Shown: positions 8,038 through 18,183, counted from the first letter of the stretch. The stretch: DNA of 64,000 nt from Cupriavidus pampae (GCF_914271485.1 NZ_CAJZAG010000010.1:124001-188000); one strand, 5' to 3'. Made by a program: numbers and translations. The notes: generated from the letters alone by a model not told the origin.

Positions 8038-10041
8038 ATGCCCGAGCGCTCCGAACTCGCCACGCAGATCTTCGGTCGGCTTTCGTGGGAAGCCATTCCG
8101 TACCACGAGCCGATCCTGCTCATCACCTTTATCGTCGTTGCGCTGGGCGGGCTCGCCCTGCTGGGTGCGCTCACGTACTTCCGCGTCTGGGGCTACCTGT
8201 GGCACGAGTGGTTCACGAGCATCGATCATAAGAAGATCGGCATCATGTACGTGATCCTGGGCGTGATCATGCTGCTGCGCGGCTTTGCCGACGCGGTCAT
8301 GATGCGGATCCAGCAGGCCGTGGCGTTCGGCGACAACCTCGGCTACCTGCCGCCACACCACTATGACCAGATCTTCACCGCGCACGGCGTGATCATGATC
8401 TTCTTCGTGGCGATGCCGCTCGTCACGGGGCTGATGAACTTCGTGGTGCCGCTACAGATCGGGGCGCGGGACGTCGCGTTTCCGTTCCTCAACAACTTCA
8501 GCTTCTGGATGACCTTCGGTGGCGCCATCCTAGTGATGATGTCGCTGTTCGTCGGCGAGTTCGCCAAGACCGGCTGGCTGGCCTATCCACCGCTATCGGG
8601 CATCCTCCACAGTCCCGACGTCGGTGTGGACTACTACATATGGGCGTTACAGGTGGCGGGGGTCGGGACATTGCTATCGGGGATCAACCTACTGGTGACG
8701 ATCATCAAGATGCGCGCCCCCGGCATGAGCCTGATGCGCATGCCGATCTTCACGTGGACTTCGCTGTGCACGAACGTGCTGATCATCGCGGCGTTCCCGG
8801 TACTGACCGCCGCGCTCACGCTGCTGGCGCTGGACCGTTACATCGGCACCAATTTCTTCACCGTCGATAACGGCGGCAGCGCGATGATGTACGTGAACCT
8901 GATCTGGATCTGGGGCCACCCCGAGGTCTACATCCTGGTGCTGCCCGTCTTCGGTGTGTTCTCCGAAGTGGTTGCCACGTTCTCGCGCAAGCGCCTGTTC
9001 GGCTATGCGTCGATGGTCTATGCGACCGTCGTGATCACGGTGTTGTCCTACCTCGTCTGGCTGCACCACTTCTTCACGATGGGATCCGGCGCGAGCGTCA
9101 ACTCGTTCTTCGGCATCACGACGATGATCATCTCGATCCCGACCGGGGCCAAGGTGTTCAACTGGCTGTTCACGATGTACCACGGGCGCATCCGCTTCGA
9201 GGTGCCGATGCTCTGGACCGTCGGCTTCATGGTCACCTTCGTGATCGGCGGCATGACCGGCGTGCTGCTGGCGGTGCCGCCCGCGGACTTCTCGCTGCAC
9301 AACAGCCTGTTCCTGATCGCCCACTTCCACAACGTGATCATCGGCGGTGTGCTGTTCGGCCTGATGGCAGGCATCACCTACTGGTTCCCCAAGGCGTTCG
9401 GCTATCGCCTTGACCCGTTCTGGGGCAAGTGCTCGTTCTGGTTCTGGCTGGTCGGTTTCTACTTCGCGTTCATGCCGCTGTACTGGCTGGGCCTGCTCGG
9501 CGTGACACGCCGCATGAATCATTTCGACGATCCATCACTGCAGATCTGGTTCCAGCTGGCCGCCTTCGGCGCATTCCTGATCGCGCTTGGCATTGGCAGC
9601 TTCCTGATCCAGTTGTACGTGAGCTTCCGCAACCGCGAGGCTCTGCGTGACACTACCGGCGATCCGTGGAATGGCCGCACGCTCGAATGGTCGACGTCAT
9701 CGCCGCCGCCGCAATATAACTTCGCGTTCACGCCGATCATCCATGATGCCGACGCCTGGTGGCAGATGAAGCAGCACGGCTACAAGCGCCCGCTCGACGG
9801 CTTTATCCCGATCCATATGCCAAAGAACACGGCTGCCGGCATCGTCCTCGCCGCGCTGAGTTCGATCTGCGCGTTCGGCCTGATCTGGCACATCTGGTGG
9901 CTCGTGATCGTCTCGTTCGCCGCCACGATCTTCGGCGCGATTTACCACACCTTCAACTACAAACGCGATTACTACATCCCGGCCGACGACGTGGTCCGGA
10001 CCGAAGCAACGCGCACACAACTGCTAGGCAGCCATGGTTGA
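8038..10041 (+). CDS. cyoB: Cytochrome bo3 ubiquinol oxidase subunit I
   Basis: Catalytic heme-copper subunit that reduces oxygen to water and pumps protons, 667 residues. The quinol-site residues of E. coli CyoB are all present with a constant offset of ten: Arg81, Asp85, His108 and Gln111. Heme and copper ligands are seen in TAHG (His116), WGHPEVY, HHF and AHFHN. About 15 membrane helices are expected. The ATG at 8038 is preferred over in-frame TTG (8026) and GTG (8029) because it gives the usual N-terminus. It starts 49 bp after cyoA and overlaps cyoC by 8 bp. Confidence 0.97.
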   Translation: MPERSELATQIFGRLSWEAIPYHEPILLITFIVVALGGLALLGALTYFRVWGYLWHEWFTSIDHKKIGIMYVILGVIMLLRGFADAVMMRIQQAVAFGDNLGYLPPHHYDQIFTAHGVIMIFFVAMPLVTGLMNFVVPLQIGARDVAFPFLNNFSFWMTFGGAILVMMSLFVGEFAKTGWLAYPPLSGILHSPDVGVDYYIWALQVAGVGTLLSGINLLVTIIKMRAPGMSLMRMPIFTWTSLCTNVLIIAAFPVLTAALTLLALDRYIGTNFFTVDNGGSAMMYVNLIWIWGHPEVYILVLPVFGVFSEVVATFSRKRLFGYASMVYATVVITVLSYLVWLHHFFTMGSGASVNSFFGITTMIISIPTGAKVFNWLFTMYHGRIRFEVPMLWTVGFMVTFVIGGMTGVLLAVPPADFSLHNSLFLIAHFHNVIIGGVLFGLMAGITYWFPKAFGYRLDPFWGKCSFWFWLVGFYFAFMPLYWLGLLGVTRRMNHFDDPSLQIWFQLAAFGAFLIALGIGSFLIQLYVSFRNREALRDTTGDPWNGRTLEWSTSSPPPQYNFAFTPIIHDADAWWQMKQHGYKRPLDGFIPIHMPKNTAAGIVLAALSSICAFGLIWHIWWLVIVSFAATIFGAIYHTFNYKRDYYIPADDVVRTEATRTQLLGSHG

Positions 10042-10690
10042 TACGACGATCCCCCTTGCTGGTGGCGCGGCCGCGCCCGAAGATGGCGCGCGGCAGGAGC
10101 CGCTGCAGTTCTATATCAAGGTGGAGCACCACCCGGCGCAGGGCACGCTGCTAGGGTTCTGGTTCTACCTGATGAGCGACTGCCTGATCTTCGCCTGCCT
10201 GTTTGCGGCCTATGGCGTGCTCGGGCGCGAATATGCGGGAGGTCCCACGGGCGCCGAGCTATTCGAGTTGCCGCTGGTCGCGCTCAATACGACCTTCCTG
10301 CTGATCTCGTCCATCACGTACGGCTTTGCGATGCTCGAGATGCAGAAGCGCAACCTGCGCGGCACGCTGATCTGGCTGGCGATCACGGGGCTGTTCGGCG
10401 CGGCGTTCATCTCACTGGAAATCTACGAGTTCGCGCATTTGGTCAGCGAGGGCGCCGGGCCCCAGCGCAGCGCGTTCCTGACCTCGTTCTTCGCGCTCGT
10501 CGCCACGCACGGGTTGCACGTGACGTTCGGCATCATCTGGCTGATCACGCTGATGATCCAGCTCGGCAAGCACGGGCTGATCACCGCCAACCGCCGCCGC
10601 CTGCTGTGCCTGTCGATGTTCTGGCACTTTCTGGACGTGGTGTGGATCGGCGTATTTACCTTCGTCTATTTGATGGGAGTGTTGCCATGA
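10034..10690 (+). CDS. cyoC: Cytochrome bo3 ubiquinol oxidase subunit III
   Basis: Non-catalytic membrane subunit, 218 residues with five helices, the normal size. The first helix region [20 protein letters not shown] and the last, [19 protein letters not shown], are characteristic of heme-copper oxidase subunit III. The start overlaps the end of cyoB by 8 bp and the stop forms an ATGA overlap with cyoD, so translation of the three genes is probably coupled. Confidence 0.96.
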   Translation: MVDTTIPLAGGAAAPEDGARQEPLQFYIKVEHHPAQGTLLGFWFYLMSDCLIFACLFAAYGVLGREYAGGPTGAELFELPLVALNTTFLLISSITYGFAMLEMQKRNLRGTLIWLAITGLFGAAFISLEIYEFAHLVSEGAGPQRSAFLTSFFALVATHGLHVTFGIIWLITLMIQLGKHGLITANRRRLLCLSMFWHFLDVVWIGVFTFVYLMGVLP

Positions 10691-11115
10691 GCGCGCATGA
10701 CGAGGCAATCGGCCACGGCCATGATGACGATCATGGCCACGACGAGCTCGCGGGTGCCGCGCACTCGACGCTAGGCGGCTACGCGACCGGGTTCATACTG
10801 TCAGTGGTGCTGACGGCGATCCCGTTCTGGCTGGTGATGAGCAAGGTGTTCGACAAGTCGTCGACGACGGCGCTGGTGCTGCTTGGCCTTGGCGCAGTGC
10901 AGATCGTCGTTCACATGATCTACTTCCTGCATATGAACGCGCGCTCGGAGAACGGCTGGACGCTGCTGGCGCTGATGTTCACGCTCGTGCTCGTGGTGAT
11001 CACTCTGTCGGGTACGCTCTGGGTGATGTTCCACCTGAACACGAACATGATGCCCAACATGCAGAACATCCAGCTGCCGGAGGGTGGCACGATCGTGCCA
11101 CCCAAATCCCCTTAA
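10687..11115 (+). CDS. cyoD: Cytochrome bo3 ubiquinol oxidase subunit IV
   Basis: Small assembly or stability subunit, 142 residues with three membrane helices (about 33-52, 60-80 and 92-115). The N-terminus is rich in His and Asp ([12 protein letters not shown]), and there is a Met-rich tail, so it is longer than the 109-residue E. coli protein. The His-rich stretch may bind metal, but that is a guess. The ATG at 10687 overlaps the cyoC stop (ATGA). It ends the operon: no cyoE (heme O synthase) follows, since the next gene is a convergent chemoreceptor. Confidence 0.93.
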   Translation: MSAHDEAIGHGHDDDHGHDELAGAAHSTLGGYATGFILSVVLTAIPFWLVMSKVFDKSSTTALVLLGLGAVQIVVHMIYFLHMNARSENGWTLLALMFTLVLVVITLSGTLWVMFHLNTNMMPNMQNIQLPEGGTIVPPKSP

Positions 11116-11130
11116 TCGGGTTGGTCTTGG

Positions 11131-11242
11131 GAGACCGTTTCAATATGAAGCGAAGCGGTTCTGGCTAGGCGCGCGGCCGCAGACAGTACAAATGGTACGG
11201 CAAGGCCGCGCAACGACGCCAGAATCATATTTAAACGGTCTC
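11131..11242. repeat. Long imperfect palindrome between cyoD and the chemoreceptor gene
   Basis: An 18-bp outer arm at 11131-11148 pairs with 11225-11242 with a single mismatch. After a 10-bp one-sided insertion (11149-11158) the pairing resumes with TTCTGGC (11159-11165) against GCCAGAA (11218-11224). The whole 112-bp gap thus folds back on itself. It fills the space between convergent stops at 11115 and 11243, ending exactly at the latter. A bidirectional terminator or a palindromic mobile unit would both fit; there are no long T runs. Confidence 0.65.
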
Positions 11243-12784
11243 TTAAGCAGCGAGGCGGAAGATCGCTACCGCTTCCTTGAGCCGCTGGGCCTGCTCTTCG
11301 AGCGAGCCCGCGGCTGCCGCGGCCTGTTCGACCAGCGCCGCGTTCTGCTGCGTCACGGTATCCATCTGTGTGACTGCCTGATTGACCTGCTCGATGCCGG
11401 CGCTCTGCTCCGCGGAGGCCGCGCTGATCTCGCCCATGATGTCCGTCACGCGCTTCACCGCGCTGACAATCTGCTCCATGGTCTGACCTGCTTCCGAGAC
11501 CAGTTCCGAACCCCGCTCGACGCGTTCCGCGGAGTCACCGATCAGCGACTTGATCTCCTTGGCCGCCGTCGCGCTACGCTGCGCGAGGCTGCGCACCTCG
11601 CCGGCCACCACCGCAAAGCCACGACCCTGCTCGCCCGCACGAGCGGCTTCCACCGCGGCGTTCAACGCGAGGATGTTGGTCTGGAACGCAATGCCTTCGA
11701 TCACGGCGATGATGTCCACCACCTTGCGCGAGGCACCGCTGATCTCTTCCATCGTGTTGACCACCTGGCCCACCACTTGGCCGCCCTTGATCGCGACATC
11801 GGAGGCGTTGACGGCCAGCGAACTCGCCTGACGCGCATTGTCGGCGTTCTGGCGCACGATGCCCGTCAGCTCCTCCATGCTCGACGCGGTTTCCTCGAGC
11901 GACGAGGCCTGTTCCTCGGTGCGTTGCGACAGATCGGTGTTGCCCACGGCGATCTGGCTCGTGCCGGTGGCAATCGCTTCGGTGCCGTGCCGCACTTCCT
12001 GCACGATGCCGAGAATGTTTTCGTTCATCTCGCGCAGCGCCTCGAGCAACTGGCCGGTTTCATCGGTACTGTCCACGTCGATACGACTGGTCAGGTCACC
12101 CGACGCCACGGTACGCGCAATGCCTACCGCGCGATGCAGCGGCCGCGTGATGCCAATGGTCAGCCAGAACGCGAAGCCGGCACCGATCGCCAGCATCACC
12201 ACGCCCAGCGCGATCATTTGGTTGCGTGCGGCCAGGTAGGTATCGTTGATTTCCTTCGCGGTTTCGTCGATCGACGCACGCTGGATATCGAGCAGCTTCT
12301 GGATCTCGGCAAGGTAGGCGTCGCCAGCAGGGACGAACTCGGTCTCGAGCACCTTGTTCGCGTCGTCTGCCTGGCCCTCTTTTTTGAGGCGCGCGATCTT
12401 GTCACGCGAATCGTTGTACGGGTTGCGCACCTGCAGGATCTTCTGGAACGCGGCCTTCTCGGCATCCGACTGCAGCATCGGCTCGATCTTGTCGCGCATG
12501 GCGGCGATCGTGTCGGCCGACCACTTGGTCTCTTTCGCAAAGAACGCCCCGAGCGTGGGATCCGAACTCTTCGCCGTCGCGGTCGTGCGGCGCACGCTCG
12601 CATACATCAGCCGGTACCAGTCGCTGACGATACGTTCCTTGGCGAGCGGCTCCTGCATCATGGCATGCGTGTGGCTCGCCACGTCCTGCAGGCGCGACAT
12701 GCCATAGACGGTCATGAGGAGGGACAGGAACAATACGACGCCAAAGCCGATGCCGAGGCGTACGCCAATACCGAGGTTTTTCAT
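11243..12784 (-). CDS. Methyl-accepting chemotaxis protein
   Basis: Transmembrane chemoreceptor of 513 residues. It has a first membrane helix (about 8-30), a periplasmic four-helix-bundle sensor (about 31-185), a second helix (about 190-210), a HAMP linker (about 212-265) and a long cytoplasmic signalling hairpin. The signalling tip is the highly conserved region around [21 protein letters not shown]. There is no C-terminal NWETF-type pentapeptide for CheR docking; the protein ends in FRLAA. The start at 12784 gives a standard charged N-terminus; an upstream ATG at 12814 has no ribosome site. The ligand is unknown. It is next to, but convergent with, the quinol oxidase operon. Confidence 0.94.
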   Translation of the reverse strand: MKNLGIGVRLGIGFGVVLFLSLLMTVYGMSRLQDVASHTHAMMQEPLAKERIVSDWYRLMYASVRRTTATAKSSDPTLGAFFAKETKWSADTIAAMRDKIEPMLQSDAEKAAFQKILQVRNPYNDSRDKIARLKKEGQADDANKVLETEFVPAGDAYLAEIQKLLDIQRASIDETAKEINDTYLAARNQMIALGVVMLAIGAGFAFWLTIGITRPLHRAVGIARTVASGDLTSRIDVDSTDETGQLLEALREMNENILGIVQEVRHGTEAIATGTSQIAVGNTDLSQRTEEQASSLEETASSMEELTGIVRQNADNARQASSLAVNASDVAIKGGQVVGQVVNTMEEISGASRKVVDIIAVIEGIAFQTNILALNAAVEAARAGEQGRGFAVVAGEVRSLAQRSATAAKEIKSLIGDSAERVERGSELVSEAGQTMEQIVSAVKRVTDIMGEISAASAEQSAGIEQVNQAVTQMDTVTQQNAALVEQAAAAAGSLEEQAQRLKEAVAIFRLAA

Positions 12785-12847
12785 TTCGTCTGCCTGATGA
12801 GTGCCATTGGGCAAACTATCGGCAGGAGATAGGGTTTACTTGAATGT

Positions 12848-13420
12848 CTATTCCAGTACCCGGACCCGGCGCGGCCCGCCCTGCACGGGCAACTCGATGG
12901 CTACGCCGCCCGCGCTACGCGCGCCGTAACCGGTCAGCGCGCCTATGTTGACCTGATGCGTCACCAGCAGATACGGTCCGCCGCGCGGATCGAGGCGATC
13001 GATGAAGCGGGAGAGCGATTCGGTCTGCGCGGTACGTGTTCCGCTATCGGCTTCGAAGAATGAATTGAGCAGAGGCTCTACGTGCACCGGCCCAAAGTTC
13101 ATCAGTCGGGCCGTGTCCTGACAGCGGCACCACGCGCTGCTCAGCACGCGTGTGGGATTGAACCCGGCCGCTTTCCACGCGGCACCCAGCGCGCTGGCCT
13201 GCTCCCGGCCAGAGGCATCGAGGTTGCGCTGGGTGGCGCAGTCATCGAGACGGAATGACGGCGGATCGCCGACGCCCGGTGCATTCGCGTGGCGAATCAG
13301 CACGACCACATTCGGGCGCCGAAGCTCGGCAGGCGTCATCGATGACGGTTGCGCTGCGCACAGCGACGATAGCGTCAACAGGACCAGCAGCAGGACAGGC
13401 AAGAGTCGGGAGATCGCCAT
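12848..13420 (-). CDS. Exported histidine phosphatase superfamily protein
   Basis: 190 residues with a cleavable signal peptide (about 1-23, ending near CAAQ). The phosphatase core shows the RHA motif with Arg43 and the phospho-accepting His44, a second conserved Arg in SSAWCRC (Arg99), and the second catalytic His155 in LLVTHQ. This is a small periplasmic branch, without the extra domains of acid phosphatases or phytases. The substrate is unknown. The ATG at 13420 follows CGGAG. The frame stays open far upstream into the MFS gene, but that part is antisense to MFS coding sequence and lacks a usable start. Confidence 0.88.
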   Translation of the reverse strand: MAISRLLPVLLLVLLTLSSLCAAQPSSMTPAELRRPNVVVLIRHANAPGVGDPPSFRLDDCATQRNLDASGREQASALGAAWKAAGFNPTRVLSSAWCRCQDTARLMNFGPVHVEPLLNSFFEADSGTRTAQTESLSRFIDRLDPRGGPYLLVTHQVNIGALTGYGARSAGGVAIELPVQGGPRRVRVLE

Positions 13421-13473
13421 CGCGGACTCCGGCAGCGGACGAATCTCTCCAACATAGCACGCGCGCGACGTGT

Positions 13474-14889
13474 CTATCCCTCCGCCACCTTGGCCGGTAC
13501 CACCGCGTGCCCCATCGCGCTGAACACGTACGGCACGAGCGCGATGACGACGATCACCGCAGCGGTGCCGAAGATCACGCCGTAGGTCAACGCGTTCGGC
13601 CACAGGCGATCGTGACCGGCATTGGCGATGATGCCGAAGCCCCACGACGTGAGCGCCGAGCCGAGAAAGACAAAGGAGTTGAGGACGCCGAGCCCGCGTC
13701 CACGCTTGGCCGGCGGCAGCAAGCTGCGGCCCTGCGCCATAACCAGCGGATGCAGCATGCCGATGGTCGTCAGCAACGCCATGCACGCGACGCTCGTCAC
13801 CACGCCATGACCGGGCCAGAGCGCGAGCGCCAGCGCGCCGCAGGTGGCGAAACAGGCCCAGCCCATGATCGTGCGCTTGAGCGTGGTGCGTCGGACCAGC
13901 ACCGGCAGCAGAAACGCGGTGGCGAAGCCGGTGAGGCTCAGCAGCGTCAGCGCGATGCCGCGCGTGCCTGCGGCCAGGCCGTACACGGTGGCCAGATACG
14001 GACCGCTCCATGCGTTGCGAAACGCGGTCCCTGCCGCCATCGCCACGCACAGCGGAATCAACAGCCACAGGGATCGCATGCCGAGCAATCGCGCGCTGTC
14101 GGCCAGCATCGCGCCCATCGGCGCATGGCGCGCTTCCGCGTGGCCACTATCGCGTACATGACGCCATACGCCATAACAGGCGGCGACCATGCAAAGCGCG
14201 GAGATGCCCATCGCGTAGCGCCAGCCGAGCCATTGCGACATCCATCCCAACGGCGCCGTGGCACACAGCGCGCCAATCATGCCCATCGCATTCGAGCGGC
14301 TGACCTCGCGCATGTACCGCTTCTCGTCGAGGTGTTCCGAGGCGAAGTGCATCAGGCCCATAAACACTGGTGCACAGGCCAGTCCGAGCCCCACCTGTGC
14401 GAGCATCGCCGCGCCACCGCTCGGTGCCAGCACGAACATGATCGCGGAAACGGCACCAACGCCGAGTAGCAGCGAGGTGGGACGGCCCACGCCATAGCGG
14501 TCGAACGCCAGGCCCACCGGGATCTGCGCGGCGGCGAAGGCAAGGAAGAAACACGAGGACATCGTGCCGAAGCCCGCCGGGGACAACGCGAAATCGTGCT
14601 GCAGTTCGGGCGCAATCACCGCCAGGCAGCTGCGATAGAACTGGCTCAGCACGAACGCGAACGTCAGGAGGGTGATGCCACGGTTGGCATCGAGCGTCCC
14701 AGTGGCGGAGATGCCATGGGCGCGGGCTTGGGCGTCGTCGGCCACAGGCGCTGGGGGGCGCTGCACGGTCCGATCGCTGGCCGGATTGTTCAACTTGCAC
14801 TCTCTTTTCAAAATCCTGCCGTTCTGCAGGGCAGGCGCGAATTCTGGGTTCGCGAATGGAGTTGCAATTCTACTCGTCCCGCGCCGCAC
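13474..14889 (-). CDS. MFS transporter
   Basis: 471 residues with a hydrophilic N-terminus of about 70 and 12 predicted helices beginning at GITLLTFAFVLSQFYRSCLAV. Conserved MFS features include AFDRYGVGRP in the loop after helix 2. The pattern resembles sugar-phosphate or organic-acid carriers of the NarK/UhpT breadth; the substrate is not identifiable. The start is uncertain: the frame opens with GTG at 14889 without a good ribosome site, and an in-frame TTG near 14790 would remove about 32 residues without touching the first helix. It ends 53 bp upstream of the histidine phosphatase on the same strand, so the two may be cotranscribed. Confidence 0.85.
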   Translation of the reverse strand: MRRGTSRIATPFANPEFAPALQNGRILKRECKLNNPASDRTVQRPPAPVADDAQARAHGISATGTLDANRGITLLTFAFVLSQFYRSCLAVIAPELQHDFALSPAGFGTMSSCFFLAFAAAQIPVGLAFDRYGVGRPTSLLLGVGAVSAIMFVLAPSGGAAMLAQVGLGLACAPVFMGLMHFASEHLDEKRYMREVSRSNAMGMIGALCATAPLGWMSQWLGWRYAMGISALCMVAACYGVWRHVRDSGHAEARHAPMGAMLADSARLLGMRSLWLLIPLCVAMAAGTAFRNAWSGPYLATVYGLAAGTRGIALTLLSLTGFATAFLLPVLVRRTTLKRTIMGWACFATCGALALALWPGHGVVTSVACMALLTTIGMLHPLVMAQGRSLLPPAKRGRGLGVLNSFVFLGSALTSWGFGIIANAGHDRLWPNALTYGVIFGTAAVIVVIALVPYVFSAMGHAVVPAKVAEG

Positions 14890-14916
14890 CTCATTGTTCG
14901 CGGCGCCGATCAGTGC

Positions 14917-15126
14917 TTACGTGGAATAGGCCTTCCAGCGATCGGGACCTTCATCGTCATCAGTCGCCAGCACAATCGCCTGCCGGCATCGTGCGCATAG
15001 ATAGACATGCGCGCTACCTTGCGATGTCCTCGACAACGCGGCGGATCTCGCCAGATGCACGTGGGGTGGGACATGGCCGGGACGGCCGATGAGCCGCATG
15101 CATAGCTCGCACGGGTTCATGGACAT
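14917..15126 (-). CDS. Small zinc-ribbon-like protein, unknown function
   Basis: 69-residue protein with two cysteine knuckles: CELCMRLIGR near the N-terminus and CARCRQ about 45 residues later, followed by an acidic tail. The two CxxC pairs suggest one bound zinc, as in short treble-clef or ribbon proteins. The ATG at 15126 is chosen because GGAG lies 7 bp upstream; a frame extension to 15228 has no such site. It stands alone between the MFS gene and the FKBP terminator. I do not recognise the family. Confidence 0.6.
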   Translation of the reverse strand: MSMNPCELCMRLIGRPGHVPPHVHLARSAALSRTSQGSAHVYLCARCRQAIVLATDDDEGPDRWKAYST

Positions 15127-15226
15127 GACTGCGCTCCATGGCTGCATCTCGCGCCGCACGGAATTGCTGCGCCGCAGCACAAATCCAGTATAGGAGCAGT
15201 CTCTGACGATGCAAACATCGCGCTTC

Positions 15227-15254
15227 AAAAAAGAACGCCCTCGAATGAGGGCGT
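15227..15254 (-). terminator. Rho-independent terminator of the FKBP gene
   Basis: ACGCCCTC-GAAT-GAGGGCGT (15235-15254) is an 8-bp GC-rich stem with a tetraloop, followed on the minus strand by a TTCTTTTTT tract. It lies 30 bp past the FKBP stop, in the correct direction. Confidence 0.85.
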
Positions 15255-15284
15255 CGTATGCGTCACTGAAGCGTTCTACCGAGC

Positions 15285-15689
15285 TCAGCTACCGATGCCG
15301 AGCAGTTCCACTTCGAAGTTCAGCGTCGCGTTCGGCGGAATCGCGCCCGGCACGCCGCGCGCGCCGTACGCCGTCGAGGCCGGGCAGGTCAGCTTGGCCT
15401 TGCCACCCACCTGCATCTTCTGCACGCCTTCGGTCCAGCACGGAATCACGCGGTTGAGCGGGAACGAAATCGGCTGACCACGCTTGTACGAACTGTCGAA
15501 CTCGGTGCCGTCCGTCAGCGTGCCGCGATAGTGCACCTTCACGGTGTCCGTCGCCTTCGGTGATGCGCCCGTGCCCTTGGTCAGATGCTGGATCGTCATG
15601 CCCGAAGGCAGCGTCTCAGGCGCGGACTGTTGAGCGTGCGCCGCGCCGGCGAGGGCCAGGGCCGCGATAAGGAGCGAGAGTTTCTTCAT
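15285..15689 (-). CDS. Periplasmic FKBP-type peptidyl-prolyl cis-trans isomerase
   Basis: Folding catalyst acting on proline bonds in exported proteins. It has 134 residues: a signal peptide (about 1-19, cut near AHAQ) and a single FKBP domain. Typical signatures are VKVHYRGTLTDGTEFDSSY, the FPLNRVIPCWTEGVQKM stretch and the AYGARGVPGAIPPNATL active-site loop. The ATG at 15689 has a purine-rich upstream site; a longer frame to 15773 would remove the signal peptide from the N-terminus. It is monocistronic, with its own terminator. Confidence 0.93.
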   Translation of the reverse strand: MKKLSLLIAALALAGAAHAQQSAPETLPSGMTIQHLTKGTGASPKATDTVKVHYRGTLTDGTEFDSSYKRGQPISFPLNRVIPCWTEGVQKMQVGGKAKLTCPASTAYGARGVPGAIPPNATLNFEVELLGIGS

Positions 15690-15794
15690 GGATGGCTTCG
15701 GTGTCGAATCGAACTTCGACGTTGAGGGGAAACCTCGAGTGTACCCCCTTCGGCACCCTGATTTCCCTCCCACCCGCTCGGCAAACCTTCGTGC

Positions 15795-16781
15795 TCAGTC
15801 CAGCTTGATGTTCGCGTCAGCGATCACCTTCTTCCATTTCACGACTTCGCTCGCGGTGTGCTGCGTCAGTGCGGCCGGCGCGTATTGCGCGTCGGGCAGC
15901 ATCTGAATGCCCTGGTCAGCCAGCCGCTTGACGAAGGCCGGATCCTGCAGCGCCTTGCCCCACGCCGCATAGACGCGCGCGACCACTTCCTTCGGCACGC
16001 CCTTGGGCGCGTACAGGCCATACCACGTCGAGGCTTCGAAGCCCGGCACCACGGTCTCCGCCACCGTTGGCACCTGCGAGAACTGCGGCACGCGGCGCGT
16101 GGCCGTCTGCGCAATGCCGCGCACCTTGCCACCGCTGACCTGCGGGAGCGCGGTGTTGGTCTGGTCGAACATGCCATCGACCTGTCCCCCCATCACGTCG
16201 GTCAACGCCGGACCCGCGCCCTTGTAGGCCACCGGCGTGATCTTGATACCGGCCTTCTGCGCGAACATCGCCGCGACCAGATGCGAGGTGGAACCGACGC
16301 CCGCATTGCCGAAGTTCAGCTTGCCCGGGTTCGCCTTCGCGTGCGCCACGAGGTCCTGCACGGTCTTGTACGGCGAGTTGGCACCGACCAACAGCACCAG
16401 TGGCGTATCCGGGAAGCGGAACACGCCCTCGAAATCCTTGACCGGGTCGTAGGAAAGCTTGCTGTACAGCGACGGTGCCGCGGCCATATAGCCAACGTGG
16501 CCAACCAGGAACGTGTAGCCATCGGCTGGTGCGCGCGCGGCCTTGGCCGCGCCTACCGTGCCGCCCGCGCCCGGGGCGTTCTCGATGAGAATCGGCTGGC
16601 CGATCTCACGCGATACGCGGTCCGCGATATTGCGCGCAAGCGCATCGGTGGGACCACCGGCCGCGAACGGCACGACCCACGTGACGGGCTTGGTGGGATA
16701 GGTCTGGGCGTGGGCCATGCCTGCCGCGAGGCAGAGTGCGGGCAGCATCCAGCGCGTGAGTGTCGAGCCAATGAGTGTCAT
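15795..16781 (-). CDS. TctC/Bug-type periplasmic solute-binding protein
   Basis: Extracytoplasmic receptor of 328 residues with a signal peptide cut after MAHAQ. Family hallmarks are YPTKPVTWVVPFAAGGPTD at the mature N-terminus, the ENAPGAGG loop, DGYTFL and the VAYKGAGPALTDVMGGQV segment. Members bind carboxylates and other small organic acids, often without dedicated membrane subunits encoded alongside; none are here. The ATG follows GGAGAC. It lies 43 bp downstream of the fumarase/aspartase-superfamily lyase and probably shares its transcript, so its ligand is likely the lyase substrate (inference). Confidence 0.9.
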   Translation of the reverse strand: MTLIGSTLTRWMLPALCLAAGMAHAQTYPTKPVTWVVPFAAGGPTDALARNIADRVSREIGQPILIENAPGAGGTVGAAKAARAPADGYTFLVGHVGYMAAAPSLYSKLSYDPVKDFEGVFRFPDTPLVLLVGANSPYKTVQDLVAHAKANPGKLNFGNAGVGSTSHLVAAMFAQKAGIKITPVAYKGAGPALTDVMGGQVDGMFDQTNTALPQVSGGKVRGIAQTATRRVPQFSQVPTVAETVVPGFEASTWYGLYAPKGVPKEVVARVYAAWGKALQDPAFVKRLADQGIQMLPDAQYAPAALTQHTASEVVKWKKVIADANIKLD

Positions 16782-16824
16782 GTTGTCTCCTTCTATGTAG
16801 TGTCGCGAGCCTGATGGCGGGCGA

Positions 16825-18183
16825 TCAGCGTCCGATGCGGGTGTCTTCCACCACTGCAAGCGTCATGCGTTCGGCGGCGCCGAGGTAGTTGGCGGGATCG
16901 GTCAGTTCGCGAATGCGCGGCTCGCCAAGGCGGGCCACGATGTCGGCGTTCTCGCAGAGCACCGCGTACAGCGTGCGCTTGTGCTCGATGGCATCGCGGC
17001 AGGCGTCATAGACGACGTCGTGCGCCTGCTGGCGGCCGATCTCGGGCGCGAGTCCCATCATCACGGCCTCGGCCACGATAAGCCCGCCGGTCAGGTCGAG
17101 GTTCGCGCGCATGCGGCCGGTATCGACCGACAGGCCCTTGAGCATGAACGCGGCCTGGCCGAGCGCGCTCGAAGCCAGCAGGAAAGCTTCCGGCACGGCG
17201 CTCCATTCGAGGTGCCACGGGCCGGTGGCGCGTTCGAAGTCCTGGATCATCGCGTCGAGCATCAGCGCAGCGCGTTCGCGCAGCAGCTTGGCCGCCGCAA
17301 GCATCAGTTCGCTCGAGATCGGATTGCGCTTCTGCGGCATCGTGGAACTGGCGCCACGGCCTTCGACAAACGGTTCGGCCACTTCGCCGAACTCGGACGA
17401 GGCCATCGTCATCACGTCGAACGCGATCTTGCCCAACGAACCACCGATCGCCGCGAGCAACGACACCAGTTCGACCAGCCCGTCGCGCGCCACATGCCAC
17501 GTAATCTTGGGGTCGCGCAGGCCAAGTTCCTCGGCGAGATTGGCGCGCACGGTCAAGCCGATATCGGTGCGGCCCAGCGACGCGAGCGTGCCCGCCGCGC
17601 CACCGAACTCCACCAGCAGCGCGCGCCGCTTCGCTTCGGCCAGGCGCTCGGCATGCCGATTCAGCGCCGACAGCCACACCGCCGCACGAAAGCCGAAGGT
17701 CACGGGCAGCGCGTGTTGCAGGTGTGTGCGACCAGCAGTGACCGTCTGCGCGTGTTCCGCCGCCAGCTTGGCCAGCGCGCCGCGCACTTCGTCGAGCTGA
17801 GCCTCGATGATGTCCACGGCCTGCTTGCACTGAAGCATGGTCGCGGTGTCCATGATGTCTTGCGTGGTCGCGCCCCAGTGCACGTAGCGGCCGGCCTCGC
17901 CGCACATCGCGGACAGTTGGCGCACCAGCGGCAGGATCGGGTAGCCGACGATCTCGGTTTCCACGCGCATGGCGTCGAGGTCGATGTCCTCGAGGCGCGC
18001 GCGCTCGGTGATGTGTCGCGCGGCATCGGCGGGAATCAGCCCGGCACGCGCCTGCGCGCGGGCGAGGCCCGTCTCGGCATCGATGCAACGCGCGACGTAG
18101 GCGCGATCATCGAATACGGCGCGCATCTGGGGCGTGCCAAACATGTCGCGGAACAGAACGGAGTCGAATACGGTAGTGGCCAT
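16825..18183 (-). CDS. Fumarase/aspartase-superfamily lyase (adenylosuccinate lyase or CMLE-like)
   Basis: 452 residues. The superfamily signature SSTMPQKRNP is at 279-288 on the catalytic loop. HWGATTQDIMD (102-112) and the histidine segment GRTHLQHALP (151-160) are the other two conserved regions. Members either release fumarate from succinyl adducts by beta-elimination or, in 3-carboxymuconate cycloisomerase, close a lactone. It is closest in style to the adenylosuccinate lyase/PcaB branch, but no protocatechuate genes are near. A class I fumarase lies in the same regulon, which favours a fumarate-releasing role (inference). The ATG at 18183 is 26 bp from a palindrome shared with the fumarase gene. 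Confidence 0.85.
   Translation of the reverse strand: MATTVFDSVLFRDMFGTPQMRAVFDDRAYVARCIDAETGLARAQARAGLIPADAARHITERARLEDIDLDAMRVETEIVGYPILPLVRQLSAMCGEAGRYVHWGATTQDIMDTATMLQCKQAVDIIEAQLDEVRGALAKLAAEHAQTVTAGRTHLQHALPVTFGFRAAVWLSALNRHAERLAEAKRRALLVEFGGAAGTLASLGRTDIGLTVRANLAEELGLRDPKITWHVARDGLVELVSLLAAIGGSLGKIAFDVMTMASSEFGEVAEPFVEGRGASSTMPQKRNPISSELMLAAAKLLRERAALMLDAMIQDFERATGPWHLEWSAVPEAFLLASSALGQAAFMLKGLSVDTGRMRANLDLTGGLIVAEAVMMGLAPEIGRQQAHDVVYDACRDAIEHKRTLYAVLCENADIVARLGEPRIRELTDPANYLGAAERMTLAVVEDTRIGR

Noticed and set aside
13421-14068. Longer histidine phosphatase beginning inside the MFS gene
   Set aside because: The upstream part is an alternative reading of MFS coding DNA, and the true signal peptide begins at 13420 after a ribosome site.
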